Shown here piece after piece: positions 44,931 through 52,932 of a stretch of 64,000 nucleotides of DNA (position 1 is the first letter of the stretch; the number at the start of each line of letters is the position of its first letter). This stretch comes from Sulfobacillus thermosulfidooxidans DSM 9293. GTDB taxonomy: Bacteria > Bacillota > Sulfobacillia > Sulfobacillales > Sulfobacillaceae. Under the pieces are notes generated by a model. It made no database searches. It was not told the origin of the DNA and saw nothing but the letters and a program-made list of their open reading frames with translations. Where the stretch lies: contig NZ_FWWY01000001.1 in NCBI RefSeq assembly GCF_900176145.1, positions 3,515,011 through 3,579,010 of the forward strand, in the 5' to 3' direction. Both the position numbers and the translations under genes were made by a program.

Positions 44931-46783
44931 CGATTTAATAGGCCTCCCACATGGTGAATGGCCTTGGTTGCGCACCGTGGACAAAACCCGTGATGGGCCA
45001 CAAGATTCTGTGCCGCTTGTTCAATGCGCTGTAAGGTTTTCGGATCAGGATTTAATGATTGAGTCGTGATTTTCACCATATCACGGAGATCATCAAACAA
45101 TTTCTGTTCCAAGGCTTGGCGAAGATGGGGATAGTCGTGATATGAACCAAGACTCGACCGCCCTCGTGAAGATTTGACTCGGGCATAAATTTCTTCCCGG
45201 AAGGCTGGCGCCTGGGTCTCTGTGATTGCCAACCGTTCTTCGATTGCTCGCAGAAGTTGTTCATCCCCTTGAGTGTCTTCTACAAAGCGAATCACATGAT
45301 CGAGGTAATTGCGATACAGTCTTTCAAGTTCGTCACTCCAATCTTCTGCGAAGGCTTGAAGAACCAGCTTTTCAATGTGCTGATCATAGAGAGTCTTGAC
45401 GGTCTGCGTCCACTCCTGCACATCTGTCCGCAAACCCCGGTCTCCAAAAGGAGAATTGTCCAATCCAGACCGAATCGCATCTAACACGTCAAGGGCATCG
45501 ACACATTCACGATCAGGATCGGAAAATAAGGATGACAACCGATTTATCAAATATCTCGGATCGAGGCCAGTCATGCCTTCTCCCATCTGGCGGCCTTCGT
45601 CCTGTGCCATCTTGCGTTCATGGTCGTTATCCTCGGACTGATAGAGAAGCAATTTGCTTAGCCGATCCCGGCCCGGCTTAGGCAATTCCTTAATTCGAGA
45701 CAATATCGCTACCTCAGCGGCTGCTTGTAATGCTCCAGGCCCTTTATGAATTTCTGGCACCTCATAAGGAGCTAACAATTTTTGATAAATTCGTACCTCT
45801 TCCGAGACATTAAGATTGTAAGGAACTGGTATAACAAACATCCGTGATAACAACGCTTCATTTCGCGGATTTTGCATAAACGTGCGAAATTCATGTTCGT
45901 TGGTATGGCCTATGATCACTTCATCCGCCGAAATGAGTTGGAAGCGCGTCGTTTTCATGTTGCCTTCTTGACTCAAAGAGAGTAATTGGTACAGAAATTT
46001 TTCATCGAGTTTCAGCATCTCCTGAAATTCTACCAACCCGCGGTTAGCGATGTTCAGTTCCCCATCAAAACGAAACGCCCGTGGATCAGACTCTGAGCCG
46101 TAATGCGCTAACCCTTGAAAGTCCACGGCTCCGGTCAAATCGGCAATATCTTGTGATTTCGGATCGGACGGGGCATAAGTACCAACCCCAATCCGTTTGT
46201 ATTCGGAGAGAATAACCCGTTCGACCGGGACTTGCCCTATCCGTCCTTGATAAGTATTGGCCAAATGCCACTGACAAACCGGACACAATTCGCCCTCGAT
46301 TTTGACCCCTAAATCTCGTTCCCATTCTGAACGCATTGGAGCGGGAATCAAGTGCAGCGGTTCTTCATGCATGGGACAACCCTTAATACCAAACAATTGT
46401 CCTTCCGGCAAGGATGTGAAGGCTTCCAAACCCCGTTTGAGTAAGGTAACCAGTGTCGACTTGCCCCCACTGATAGGGCCAACGAGCAAGAGAATGCGCT
46501 TTTTGACCTCGAATCCGCGCGCAGCGGGTCGCAGATAGTCTTCCACCAAAGTGGTCACGGCCTCTTCGATCCCAAATAGTGAATCTGTAAAGAATGGATA
46601 TTTACGCCCATCTGTACCGGTTTTGCCCCGGCTCATCACCATGCGCCATAGCCGGTGATGAGCCGTTTCGGCAACCGTGGGCATGGCACGGACAATGTCA
46701 AGATATTGACTAAACGTTCCCGACCACTCTGGTTCCACGAAATAAGCATTGCTTTTTGGCTCGTCTCCCCGTTCCGATAACAT
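44927..46783 (-). CDS. prkA: PrkA AAA+ serine protein kinase
   Basis: The 618 residues match PrkA, including WSGTFSQYLDIVRAMPTVAE near the start, the Walker A loop LVGPISGGKSTLV, an RFDGELNIANRGLVEFQEML segment and the C-terminal PrkA domain. I start at ATG 46783, which has GAGGAGG nine to ten bases upstream; the open frame continues to 46996 but lacks family similarity there. PrkA is linked to sporulation and nitrogen or stationary-phase control. First gene of the operon. Confidence 0.94.
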   Translation of the reverse strand: MLSERGDEPKSNAYFVEPEWSGTFSQYLDIVRAMPTVAETAHHRLWRMVMSRGKTGTDGRKYPFFTDSLFGIEEAVTTLVEDYLRPAARGFEVKKRILLLVGPISGGKSTLVTLLKRGLEAFTSLPEGQLFGIKGCPMHEEPLHLIPAPMRSEWERDLGVKIEGELCPVCQWHLANTYQGRIGQVPVERVILSEYKRIGVGTYAPSDPKSQDIADLTGAVDFQGLAHYGSESDPRAFRFDGELNIANRGLVEFQEMLKLDEKFLYQLLSLSQEGNMKTTRFQLISADEVIIGHTNEHEFRTFMQNPRNEALLSRMFVIPVPYNLNVSEEVRIYQKLLAPYEVPEIHKGPGALQAAAEVAILSRIKELPKPGRDRLSKLLLYQSEDNDHERKMAQDEGRQMGEGMTGLDPRYLINRLSSLFSDPDRECVDALDVLDAIRSGLDNSPFGDRGLRTDVQEWTQTVKTLYDQHIEKLVLQAFAEDWSDELERLYRNYLDHVIRFVEDTQGDEQLLRAIEERLAITETQAPAFREEIYARVKSSRGRSSLGSYHDYPHLRQALEQKLFDDLRDMVKITTQSLNPDPKTLQRIEQAAQNLVAHHGFCPRCATKAIHHVGGLLNR

Positions 46784-47459
46784 GGGCACTTCCTCCTCAA
46801 TCAGTCTTTGTTTTAGTTTCTCCATTAACGCCCACATTATCCGTTTCTTGGAAATTTTCTTGGCGACACGACCAAACAACACGGCTGTGTTCAGAAGACA
46901 ACACTCGGAACACCTGCAAATAGGTTCCCGACCTCTAAAATGTGACTTGAGGCGTTTAATTTCTATCCATGCCCGTTCGCCATGTTTTAATTCCATGTTT
47001 CGCTATGAGCTAAAACACACCGCATCACACCCATTTTCCGGAGGCAAGAAATCTTGGCTGATCATCTTTTCCCATCAGATCTCCGTAATACAGTGGGTCC
47101 ATATTTCCTTATGAAGTTTTGGAGTCAGGCAGCGGAAAAGCGAGTCGTAGTGCTATTGCATACAGGGGGATGCCATGCTAGTTTACAATTAGGGAATGTT
47201 TCATGCTGGGTATGAAAGTTCATGGAAGCAAGCAGTACCAATTTTGCCTTCATATACGTTAATAACCTGTTCATGGTGGAAGAATCAACGCTTGCATGCA
47301 ACGCATTCACCGTTAAGTGCAATGCCCGTCATAGACGGTGCGAGATTCTCCTCACCGTGAAATGACATATTCTCCAGACGCAATGCCTAGCTCGTAGCAG
47401 TCTTCTCGAATGGGGCGTTCGTGAAAGAGGATTGAGAAAGGTGGGCATAACGAATCTTT
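46784..47459. other. Divergent intergenic region between prkA and tadA
   Basis: About 680 bases contain the unassigned upstream extension of the prkA frame and no credible independent gene or RNA. Promoters for both flanking genes must lie here, but none stands out clearly by eye. Confidence 0.4.
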
Positions 47460-48038
47460 ATGACACCCGATAATACTTCGCTTGACACCTTCCGTCTTCA
47501 ACAACACCGGTACTTTCTGCTTATAGCTTTTGAAGAGGCAGAAAAGTCCCTCCTAGCGGGCACCTTCCCTATTGGTGCCATAATTGTAGACGATGACGGA
47601 CAGGTCGTTGGCCGCGGACATAACCAGGTTTTTAGTGCCGAGGACAGTACCGCACACGCCGAAATGGAAGCCCTGCGCGATGCGCGGCCTTTGCGGGTCG
47701 ATGCGGCAAAAAAACGCTACCTGCCGCGAAGCCATACTCTTTATACCACGGCAGAACCCTGCCTCATGTGTGCTGGTGCCATAATCATGTCAAACATCCG
47801 CCAGGTTGTCTGGGCGGCCAATGACCCCGCAAACGGCGCTATCCGATTGTTCAAAACCTTGTCATGGCCAGACACCGCTCATCATATTCTCCACAAAGTG
47901 CAGCGCCTAGAAGTCATCGCAAGTCCCTTTGCCGATCTATCGGCGCGTCAGATCGAATTGATGAAAACATGGAATGCGAGCCGGGGACGGCCGGGTGACG
48001 TATGGACTATGAAATCGGAACCCTGGCGCCCATCATGA
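47460..48038 (+). CDS. TadA-like nucleoside deaminase
   Basis: A cytidine/deoxycytidylate-deaminase fold with HAEMEAL (zinc ligand His and catalytic Glu) and AEPCLMCAGAIIMS (two zinc Cys). GTFPIGAIIVDDDG and VGRGHNQV match the N-terminal strands. TadA, the tRNA-Arg wobble adenosine deaminase, usually has about 155 residues; this has 192 with extensions at both ends, so a guanine or cytosine deaminase remains possible. The ribosome site (GAAAGGTGG) is rather far from ATG 47460. Confidence 0.8.
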   Translation: MTPDNTSLDTFRLQQHRYFLLIAFEEAEKSLLAGTFPIGAIIVDDDGQVVGRGHNQVFSAEDSTAHAEMEALRDARPLRVDAAKKRYLPRSHTLYTTAEPCLMCAGAIIMSNIRQVVWAANDPANGAIRLFKTLSWPDTAHHILHKVQRLEVIASPFADLSARQIELMKTWNASRGRPGDVWTMKSEPWRPS

Positions 48039-48055
48039 TGCAAACCCTTAACGCG

Positions 48056-48211
48056 TCAAGAAATGGATGTTAATTCATTTACGATGCTATGGAAATCTCC
48101 TTTCTTAAAGCCAGATTTCTTAAGACGAAATGCGAATTCTTCGCGGCCCTTATTCGTTAACCCAGCTCGACAGTCCTGCCAATTAGTCACAATCACACAA
48201 TGACGAGACAT
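48056..48211 (-). CDS. Small ORF coupled to corA (51 residues)
   Basis: ATG 48211 shares a base with the corA stop (TGATG), the classic coupled arrangement. The peptide has CVIVTNWQDCRAGLTNKG and a basic middle (FRLKKSGFKKGDFH). It resembles no family I know but has ordinary composition and ends cleanly 17 bases from tadA's stop. Confidence 0.5.
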   Translation of the reverse strand: MSRHCVIVTNWQDCRAGLTNKGREEFAFRLKKSGFKKGDFHSIVNELTSIS

Positions 48212-49152
48212 CAGCGGAACCATCTATTGCGCTTAATATATAAAAGCAAGGCCACGGTAACTAAGAACATCACGATGAGAGAATACCAATAACCGTAATG
48301 CCAATGAATTTCCGGAATCCAGAAGTTCATCCCATAAATGGAGGCGATCGTGGTCGCTGGCAGAGCGAGAACTGAAATGATGGTGAGGAATTTCATCACC
48401 TTATTAATCTCATTAGATTGCATTCCGGAGAATGCCTCCACCATTCCTTCTAGTCCGTCCCGATATGCTTCGACATCGGTTAAAATCTCTTCGATCTGAC
48501 TATACAAATCTTCAAAATAGGGACGATTATCCCGTTTTATGTAGGGAATATGCTCTTTGAGTAAGGCAAATATTTTAATTTCGGGACGAATGACCTTATA
48601 TAACCAATAGGTCTTTTTACGCAAATCAACAATTTTAAGGGCAAGATTTTTGGTTGGTTCGCGCAACAATTCCACATGCAGTCGTTCAAAATCTTGGCCA
48701 ATTTGACGGGTGGCTTGGTAAAAATGGCGTAAATGATTATATAGCAAGTAATACAAGGCAAAATCGAGCCCTTGTTCTAACATATTTTCCTTCATGGCCT
48801 TATTCCATGTTGTGTCAATCAGCCCATTATCTCCATGAAAATGGGTTGTGACTAAAAAGCGTTGACCAAAAAATAAGCCAATAGGGCGCCGCGTTTTGTC
48901 TGCCACATTCGCCGTAGGATCAGAAATCACTGCCACTATGGCATCCTCTTCAATCAAAAAACCCGAAGGTCGTTCGTGACCCCGCAAAACCTTTTCGATG
49001 GCTACAGGATGAGCATGGTATAATCGGCTCACAATATCTTGCAGTTCGTCTTTTTCCTCACGACCCAAATCTACCCAAAGAACGGTTTCATCCTCGGGCC
49101 ACGTGTGTTTTTCTACGGTTTTTTCGTCAATCATGGCCAAATATTTTGGCAC
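48211..49152 (-). CDS. corA: CorA-type Mg2+/divalent cation channel
   Basis: The 313 residues have a soluble N-terminal domain, the long stalk helix, and two C-terminal transmembrane helices separated by the signature YGMN loop (SIYGMNFWIPE). The end is basic (KRNRWFR). It mediates Mg2+ or Co2+ passage through a pentameric pore. The 51-residue ORF is translationally coupled downstream. Confidence 0.93.
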   Translation of the reverse strand: MPKYLAMIDEKTVEKHTWPEDETVLWVDLGREEKDELQDIVSRLYHAHPVAIEKVLRGHERPSGFLIEEDAIVAVISDPTANVADKTRRPIGLFFGQRFLVTTHFHGDNGLIDTTWNKAMKENMLEQGLDFALYYLLYNHLRHFYQATRQIGQDFERLHVELLREPTKNLALKIVDLRKKTYWLYKVIRPEIKIFALLKEHIPYIKRDNRPYFEDLYSQIEEILTDVEAYRDGLEGMVEAFSGMQSNEINKVMKFLTIISVLALPATTIASIYGMNFWIPEIHWHYGYWYSLIVMFLVTVALLLYIKRNRWFR

Positions 49153-49366
49153 GCCCGTCTTCCTCCTTTCATGACTTCCCTAACTCCTGGCGGCGATATG
49201 CGATCGCGCTTGGTATTTTCAGTGTCCCTCACACAAAAGCATGTATGCCAAAACTGCAAATGATCCACAATACTACCGACTAAAGCCAGACGTCACAACG
49301 GGTACACACGGTTCCAAGACGTGTGCGCCACGGCGAGACCCCAAGTCTTGATAGTAGGAGGATGTT

Positions 49367-50281
49367 ATGTCAGGAAGTTCAGCACCCATTGATTGGACAC
49401 CCATGATTGTGGGATTTGTGGCCGGTTTGCTGTCCCGGCTCATATCTCTAAAAAGTGGCAGCACCCATTATCCGGGATACCCATCGGGATATGTTTCGCA
49501 AGTTGCGCTCGCTATCATTGCGGCGATGATTGGTTCCAGTGTGCTTACCTCACTTATTGGCAAAGAATTTACGGCCGCAACATTTTTAACATTAGCCGCG
49601 ACACAATTCCGGGATGTTCGAAACACCGAGCGCAAAACCCTTGAGCAGGAAGAAAAACTGATTCTCGTATCCCGAGGACCAGGCTATATCGAAGGGATTG
49701 CTATCACTTATGAAGCGAGAAATTACCTAGCCATGCTGGTTGCTCTCTTAACCTCTGCGATTACCCAACTCGGCGGGCTAGTCTTGGGCATAATCGGCGG
49801 CATCGTGATTCTCATCATTTCGGAAATCTTCATGTCCGGCAAACACATTGGGGACGTGGTCGATGTTCAACCGGCCAAAATCACCTTTGACAAAGGTTCT
49901 TTGCTTTATGCGGGCGACGTGATGATGATGGAAGTCGGTTTACCCCATTCTCGGGAGCGCTACGAAAAAGAAGGACTGGCTGTCGTGCTGACCCCGAAGA
50001 ATGAACGGGGACAAGCCGCCCTGTGGAATATTTCGCAGCGTCAAGCGATTGCCTACGAAGCTGCGGCAGCCGTTGGCGTTCAAAAAGACGTTGGTTATCC
50101 CGAACAAACACCATTATGCCGGATGGAAATGCCCGCAGGCACTGGCAAAGCTGGCTTATCCATTTTACCTGTTGACCGCGATATCAACAAATTAATTCGG
50201 GCGATCAAACGCACCCCAGTCTTGGAGTCCAGCAAATGGAGTCGTATGACCAGTCCCGTATTAAATCGAAAGGAGATGTAA
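49367..50281 (+). CDS. YIEGIA family membrane protein
   Basis: The diagnostic GYIEGIAITYEARNY segment lies near residues 105-120. Several hydrophobic helices (MIVGFVAGLLSRLI, ALAIIAAMIGSSVL, LGLVLGIIGGIVILIISEIF) show an integral membrane protein, with a soluble C-terminal third. The family is typical of endospore formers and has no established biochemical role. Start ATG 49367 follows AGGAGG. The small gene behind it is only three bases away. Confidence 0.85.
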   Translation: MSGSSAPIDWTPMIVGFVAGLLSRLISLKSGSTHYPGYPSGYVSQVALAIIAAMIGSSVLTSLIGKEFTAATFLTLAATQFRDVRNTERKTLEQEEKLILVSRGPGYIEGIAITYEARNYLAMLVALLTSAITQLGGLVLGIIGGIVILIISEIFMSGKHIGDVVDVQPAKITFDKGSLLYAGDVMMMEVGLPHSRERYEKEGLAVVLTPKNERGQAALWNISQRQAIAYEAAAAVGVQKDVGYPEQTPLCRMEMPAGTGKAGLSILPVDRDINKLIRAIKRTPVLESSKWSRMTSPVLNRKEM

Positions 50282-50284
50282 ACC

Positions 50285-50488
50285 TTGGCTGATGCCCCGA
50301 CGCCTGTCATGTTTGCTATTGTGACCACCAAAAAGGATTCTGTTACGGGTGGCATGGCCCCAATTTTCATCGCGGAAGATGATCAAGAGCGCGAGAGAAT
50401 TGCGATGTGGCTTACGCGCATTACCAATGCCATTGTGCATGACTTGCATAATGGAACACTTATCTTGACGGTGAACCAGGCCACCTAG
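50285..50488 (+). CDS. Small partner protein of the YIEGIA protein (67 residues)
   Basis: Start TTG 50285 lies behind AAAGGAG that overlaps the end of the YIEGIA gene. The sequence VMFAIVTTKKDSVTGGMAP and the acidic-helix second half fit the small protein that regularly follows YIEGIA genes. Tight spacing supports co-translation. The functional link is inferred from position. Confidence 0.7.
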   Translation: MADAPTPVMFAIVTTKKDSVTGGMAPIFIAEDDQERERIAMWLTRITNAIVHDLHNGTLILTVNQAT

Positions 50489-50509
50489 TAGCATCCGTGG
50501 CAAATTTTT

Positions 50510-50536
50510 GATACCATCTAATGGCATAATGGTATC
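50510..50536. promoter_or_regulatory. Inverted repeat before the nitroreductase gene
   Basis: GATACCAT and ATGGTATC are perfect 8-base arms with an 11-base centre, ending just ahead of the AGGAGG ribosome site. It could be an operator, or a hairpin hiding or ending at the site. Confidence 0.5.
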
Positions 50537-50553
50537 AGGAGGCTATATTCTTT

Positions 50554-51117
50554 ATGGATCTTTATGAGGGACTCATCAGTCGGCGTACGATTCACCGGTT
50601 TCGCACGGACCCTGTCCCCGATGATATTATCCGCCTGATGCTAAGTGCCGCGATTCAGGCTCCGAATCACCATTTGACTCAACCATGGCGTTTTGTCGTC
50701 ATCCGGGGCCAGAGTTTACAGGAACTAGCTAATTACCGGTATGAAGTGGCATTGGACAAAGCGCAAAGACAAAATCGCCCCCACGCAGAACGCATCGCGG
50801 AACAAGCACGCACGGAATTCGCGATGCTCAGCGTGGTCGTTGCCGTTATCCAAGTCTTAGCAGATGATCCGTATCGCCAACAAGAAGATTATGCAGCGGT
50901 GAGCTGTGCCACATATGCCATGATGCTCGCAGCGTGGAGTCAGGGCGTAGGCACTTATTGGGGTACAGGCGCCATCACCCGCTACCCGCCGGTGCTAAAG
51001 CTCTGCCAAGTGGCCGACAATGAACGGATCGTCGCATTGGTTCGTGTTGGGTATCCTAAAGAGATTCCTCATGTGCCCAGGATGGCGGCGGAAGACAAAA
51101 CTTTGTGGTTAACGTAA
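50554..51117 (+). CDS. Nitroreductase family protein
   Basis: The FMN-binding pattern ISRRTIHRFRTDPVPDDIIRLML at the N-terminus and AIQAPNHHLTQPWRFVVI are typical of nitroreductases. YAMMLAAWSQGVGTYWGTG is the second FMN-contact region. 187 residues. It reduces nitro, quinone or other acceptors with NAD(P)H; the substrate is unknown. A hairpin separates it from the adenosyltransferase gene. Confidence 0.88.
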   Translation: MDLYEGLISRRTIHRFRTDPVPDDIIRLMLSAAIQAPNHHLTQPWRFVVIRGQSLQELANYRYEVALDKAQRQNRPHAERIAEQARTEFAMLSVVVAVIQVLADDPYRQQEDYAAVSCATYAMMLAAWSQGVGTYWGTGAITRYPPVLKLCQVADNERIVALVRVGYPKEIPHVPRMAAEDKTLWLT

Positions 51118-51120
51118 TGG

Positions 51121-51148
51121 CTAAGAGGTAGGCCTTTTGACCTCTTAG
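51121..51148 (+). repeat. Hairpin between nitroreductase and adenosyltransferase genes
   Basis: CTAAGAGGT and ACCTCTTAG pair perfectly over a 10-base loop, only a base or two before the AAAGGAGGG ribosome site. There is no T-tract, so a role in mRNA processing or translation is likelier than termination. Confidence 0.5.
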
Positions 51149-51161
51149 AAAGGAGGGATTT

Positions 51162-51746
51162 ATGCCGAGCCGCATCTATACGCGAAATGGTGATGGGGGC
51201 ATCACGCGTTTGAGTACCGGTCAAAAAATTGAAAAGCACTCGCAAAGAGTCAATGCCTATGGCACTCTTTACGAGCTTAACGCATTTATCGGCCAAGCTC
51301 GCGCCTATTTGTCAGAGTCTCGACCCTCCCCAGTTCCGGACGAATGGACTCATTTAGAGGCATTTCTTCACGACCTGCAACATCGTTTGTTTATGGTCGG
51401 CCGAGACTTATCGACGACATTTGATGACGAAGGACAAGCGAGTACACCGCCCGCTTTAACCAAACAGTTGGAGCAATTAGCCGATACGCTGCGAAACCAT
51501 ACACCCCCATGGAAACCCTTTACGATTCCAGAAGGGAGTTTAGCGGCAACGAGCCTGTATATCGCAACAACCGTGTGCCGACGCGCTGAGCGGGAAATTT
51601 GGGCTCTCAACAAGCTAGAGAAAGTGCCCCATGCTGTTTTAACGTTTATGAACCGACTTTCCGATGTTCTATTCGCGGCGGCCCGCTACGTGAATGCACA
51701 ATTAGGCATCCACGAAGAGGCCACCGGCATGCCCCAAACATATTAA
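51162..51746 (+). CDS. Cob(I)alamin adenosyltransferase, PduO type
   Basis: The sequence IYTRNGDGGITRLSTGQ at the N-terminus and QRVNAYGTLYELNAFIGQA match PduO-type ATP:cob(I)alamin adenosyltransferases. The C-terminal CRRAEREIWALN and FMNRLSDVLFAAARYVN are also typical. It makes adenosylcobalamin from ATP and Co(I) corrinoid. 194 residues; AAAGGAGGG precedes ATG 51162. No other cobalamin genes are in this window. Confidence 0.93.
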   Translation: MPSRIYTRNGDGGITRLSTGQKIEKHSQRVNAYGTLYELNAFIGQARAYLSESRPSPVPDEWTHLEAFLHDLQHRLFMVGRDLSTTFDDEGQASTPPALTKQLEQLADTLRNHTPPWKPFTIPEGSLAATSLYIATTVCRRAEREIWALNKLEKVPHAVLTFMNRLSDVLFAAARYVNAQLGIHEEATGMPQTY

Positions 51747-51747
51747 G

Positions 51748-51802
51748 ACAAGATATCACGCATCATCTTGCACAGTGGGCAGGATATTGTGTGATATCTT
51801 GT
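51748..51802 (+). terminator. Probable terminator with long loop
   Basis: ACAAGATATCAC and GTGATATCTTGT are a perfect 12-bp stem separated by 31 bases, two bases after the adenosyltransferase stop, followed by TTTG. The T-tract is short. Confidence 0.55.
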
Positions 51803-52048
51803 TTGCCTGGCAGGGGCTGATGCCTCGCTTTCTACCACAGCATCCTAAAGAGACTCCTCCCGGAATTTTTTAGTCATAACTCATCATCAGAACCTTTTTG
51901 CCAAATGCGCACGGATAATCCTCGCAGGCCTTTTGCTGTGGGTTCGCCGAAGCAGTCCGTTACGCATCTTGAAACAACGTAAAACATAAAATTCGGTGCC
52001 ATGGTAAATCCTTAGGGCAATATCGCCGAATCAAAGGAGCTGGAACCT

Positions 52049-52393
52049 ATTAAATTTCTCAGTCTCCCCAAAATTGTGACACCCTTAATGCTCATCATAA
52101 CCACCTGGCTTCTTGTACGCTTTGCCAACGGTCAGTGGTTTCCAGATCCCAGTGTGCTCACAACACTCGTACTCGTCGGACTAGGAATCGGCATTACCGG
52201 AACCGTAATTGATGGAATCCTCCTATACCGTACGGTCATATTTGAGCGGTTTTTAATATGGGTGACGGTCACTTTTATGGGACTTTATCTTGTCCTTCTC
52301 GTACTACCACAATCTGGGCTCTCAACGGTTATCATGGCCGCTATATCCCTGTTAACGGCCCTTATCGAACTGCTTGTCTCTTCCGGGCACTAA
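52049..52393 (+). CDS. Small integral membrane protein with probable ATT start
   Basis: AAAGGAG lies nine bases before ATT 52049, which is in frame with the rest, whereas the first conventional codon (GTG 52076) has no ribosome site. From ATT the protein is 114 residues with four hydrophobic helices. It recalls YndM/DUF2512 proteins, found in spore formers, but the match is loose. It converges on the next gene with two bases between stop codons. Confidence 0.6.
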   Translation: MKFLSLPKIVTPLMLIITTWLLVRFANGQWFPDPSVLTTLVLVGLGIGITGTVIDGILLYRTVIFERFLIWVTVTFMGLYLVLLVLPQSGLSTVIMAAISLLTALIELLVSSGH

Positions 52394-52395
52394 TG

Positions 52396-52932
52396 TCACA
52401 CCTCAAACAACGGTAATTTAGCTCGGCCCAGTACCAAACTAAGCCATAGCGCCGCCAATCCCAGCCATGCTAGACCTAAATACGGCTCTGTGACATGCAA
52501 TATTAATAAGATGCCTAGAGTCACCGAGTACCATGGAATGACTTTTCCGGCCCAGAAATGAAAACAATGAGTTTCTTTGGCTGCCATAATCGCACTCCCA
52601 GCCAGGGACAAAGCCCATCCTCCTAACGGCCACAACGGCCAGAGCACCAACCCCAAAATCACTAAGGAGCGGACAACCCAACGCCATTGCTTGAGCCACA
52701 CTAAAAACGTCCATCCCGCAACGATTAAACTTGCACTAATCCATCCCTGCATCCAAAACTGCAGTGAATGCGAATGGATAAGACTCGCAATCGCTTCGCC
52801 AAGTAGGCCCAACACCAACATGACTAAGGCAAGCCGGTAAATCTTGTCTCGTTTGGCGGGATAAGGAGGCATCGTAATTCCCGGCGGCGGGGTTAAATGT
52901 TGAACCAATTCTTCTCGCGACATTTTACTCAT
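52396..52932 (-). CDS. Integral membrane protein, possibly DUF2301-like
   Basis: ATG 52932 overlaps the stop of the polymerase gene (ATGA) and has GAGGG nine bases upstream. A 35-residue polar N-terminus is followed by about five transmembrane helices. AAKETHCFHFWAGKVIPWY resembles the conserved central motif of DUF2301 proteins, but I am not certain. 178 residues. Function unknown. Confidence 0.6.
   Translation of the reverse strand: MSKMSREELVQHLTPPPGITMPPYPAKRDKIYRLALVMLVLGLLGEAIASLIHSHSLQFWMQGWISASLIVAGWTFLVWLKQWRWVVRSLVILGLVLWPLWPLGGWALSLAGSAIMAAKETHCFHFWAGKVIPWYSVTLGILLILHVTEPYLGLAWLGLAALWLSLVLGRAKLPLFEV

Noticed and set aside
46784-46996. N-terminal extension of prkA with a cysteine cluster
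   Set aside because: It lacks similarity to PrkA N-termini, and ATG 46783 has the strong GAGGAGG site.
47111-47215. 34-residue plus-strand ORF between prkA and tadA
   Set aside because: No ribosome site, and composition gives no support.
47125-47322. 65-residue minus-strand ORF upstream of prkA
   Set aside because: Weak start and random-looking composition.
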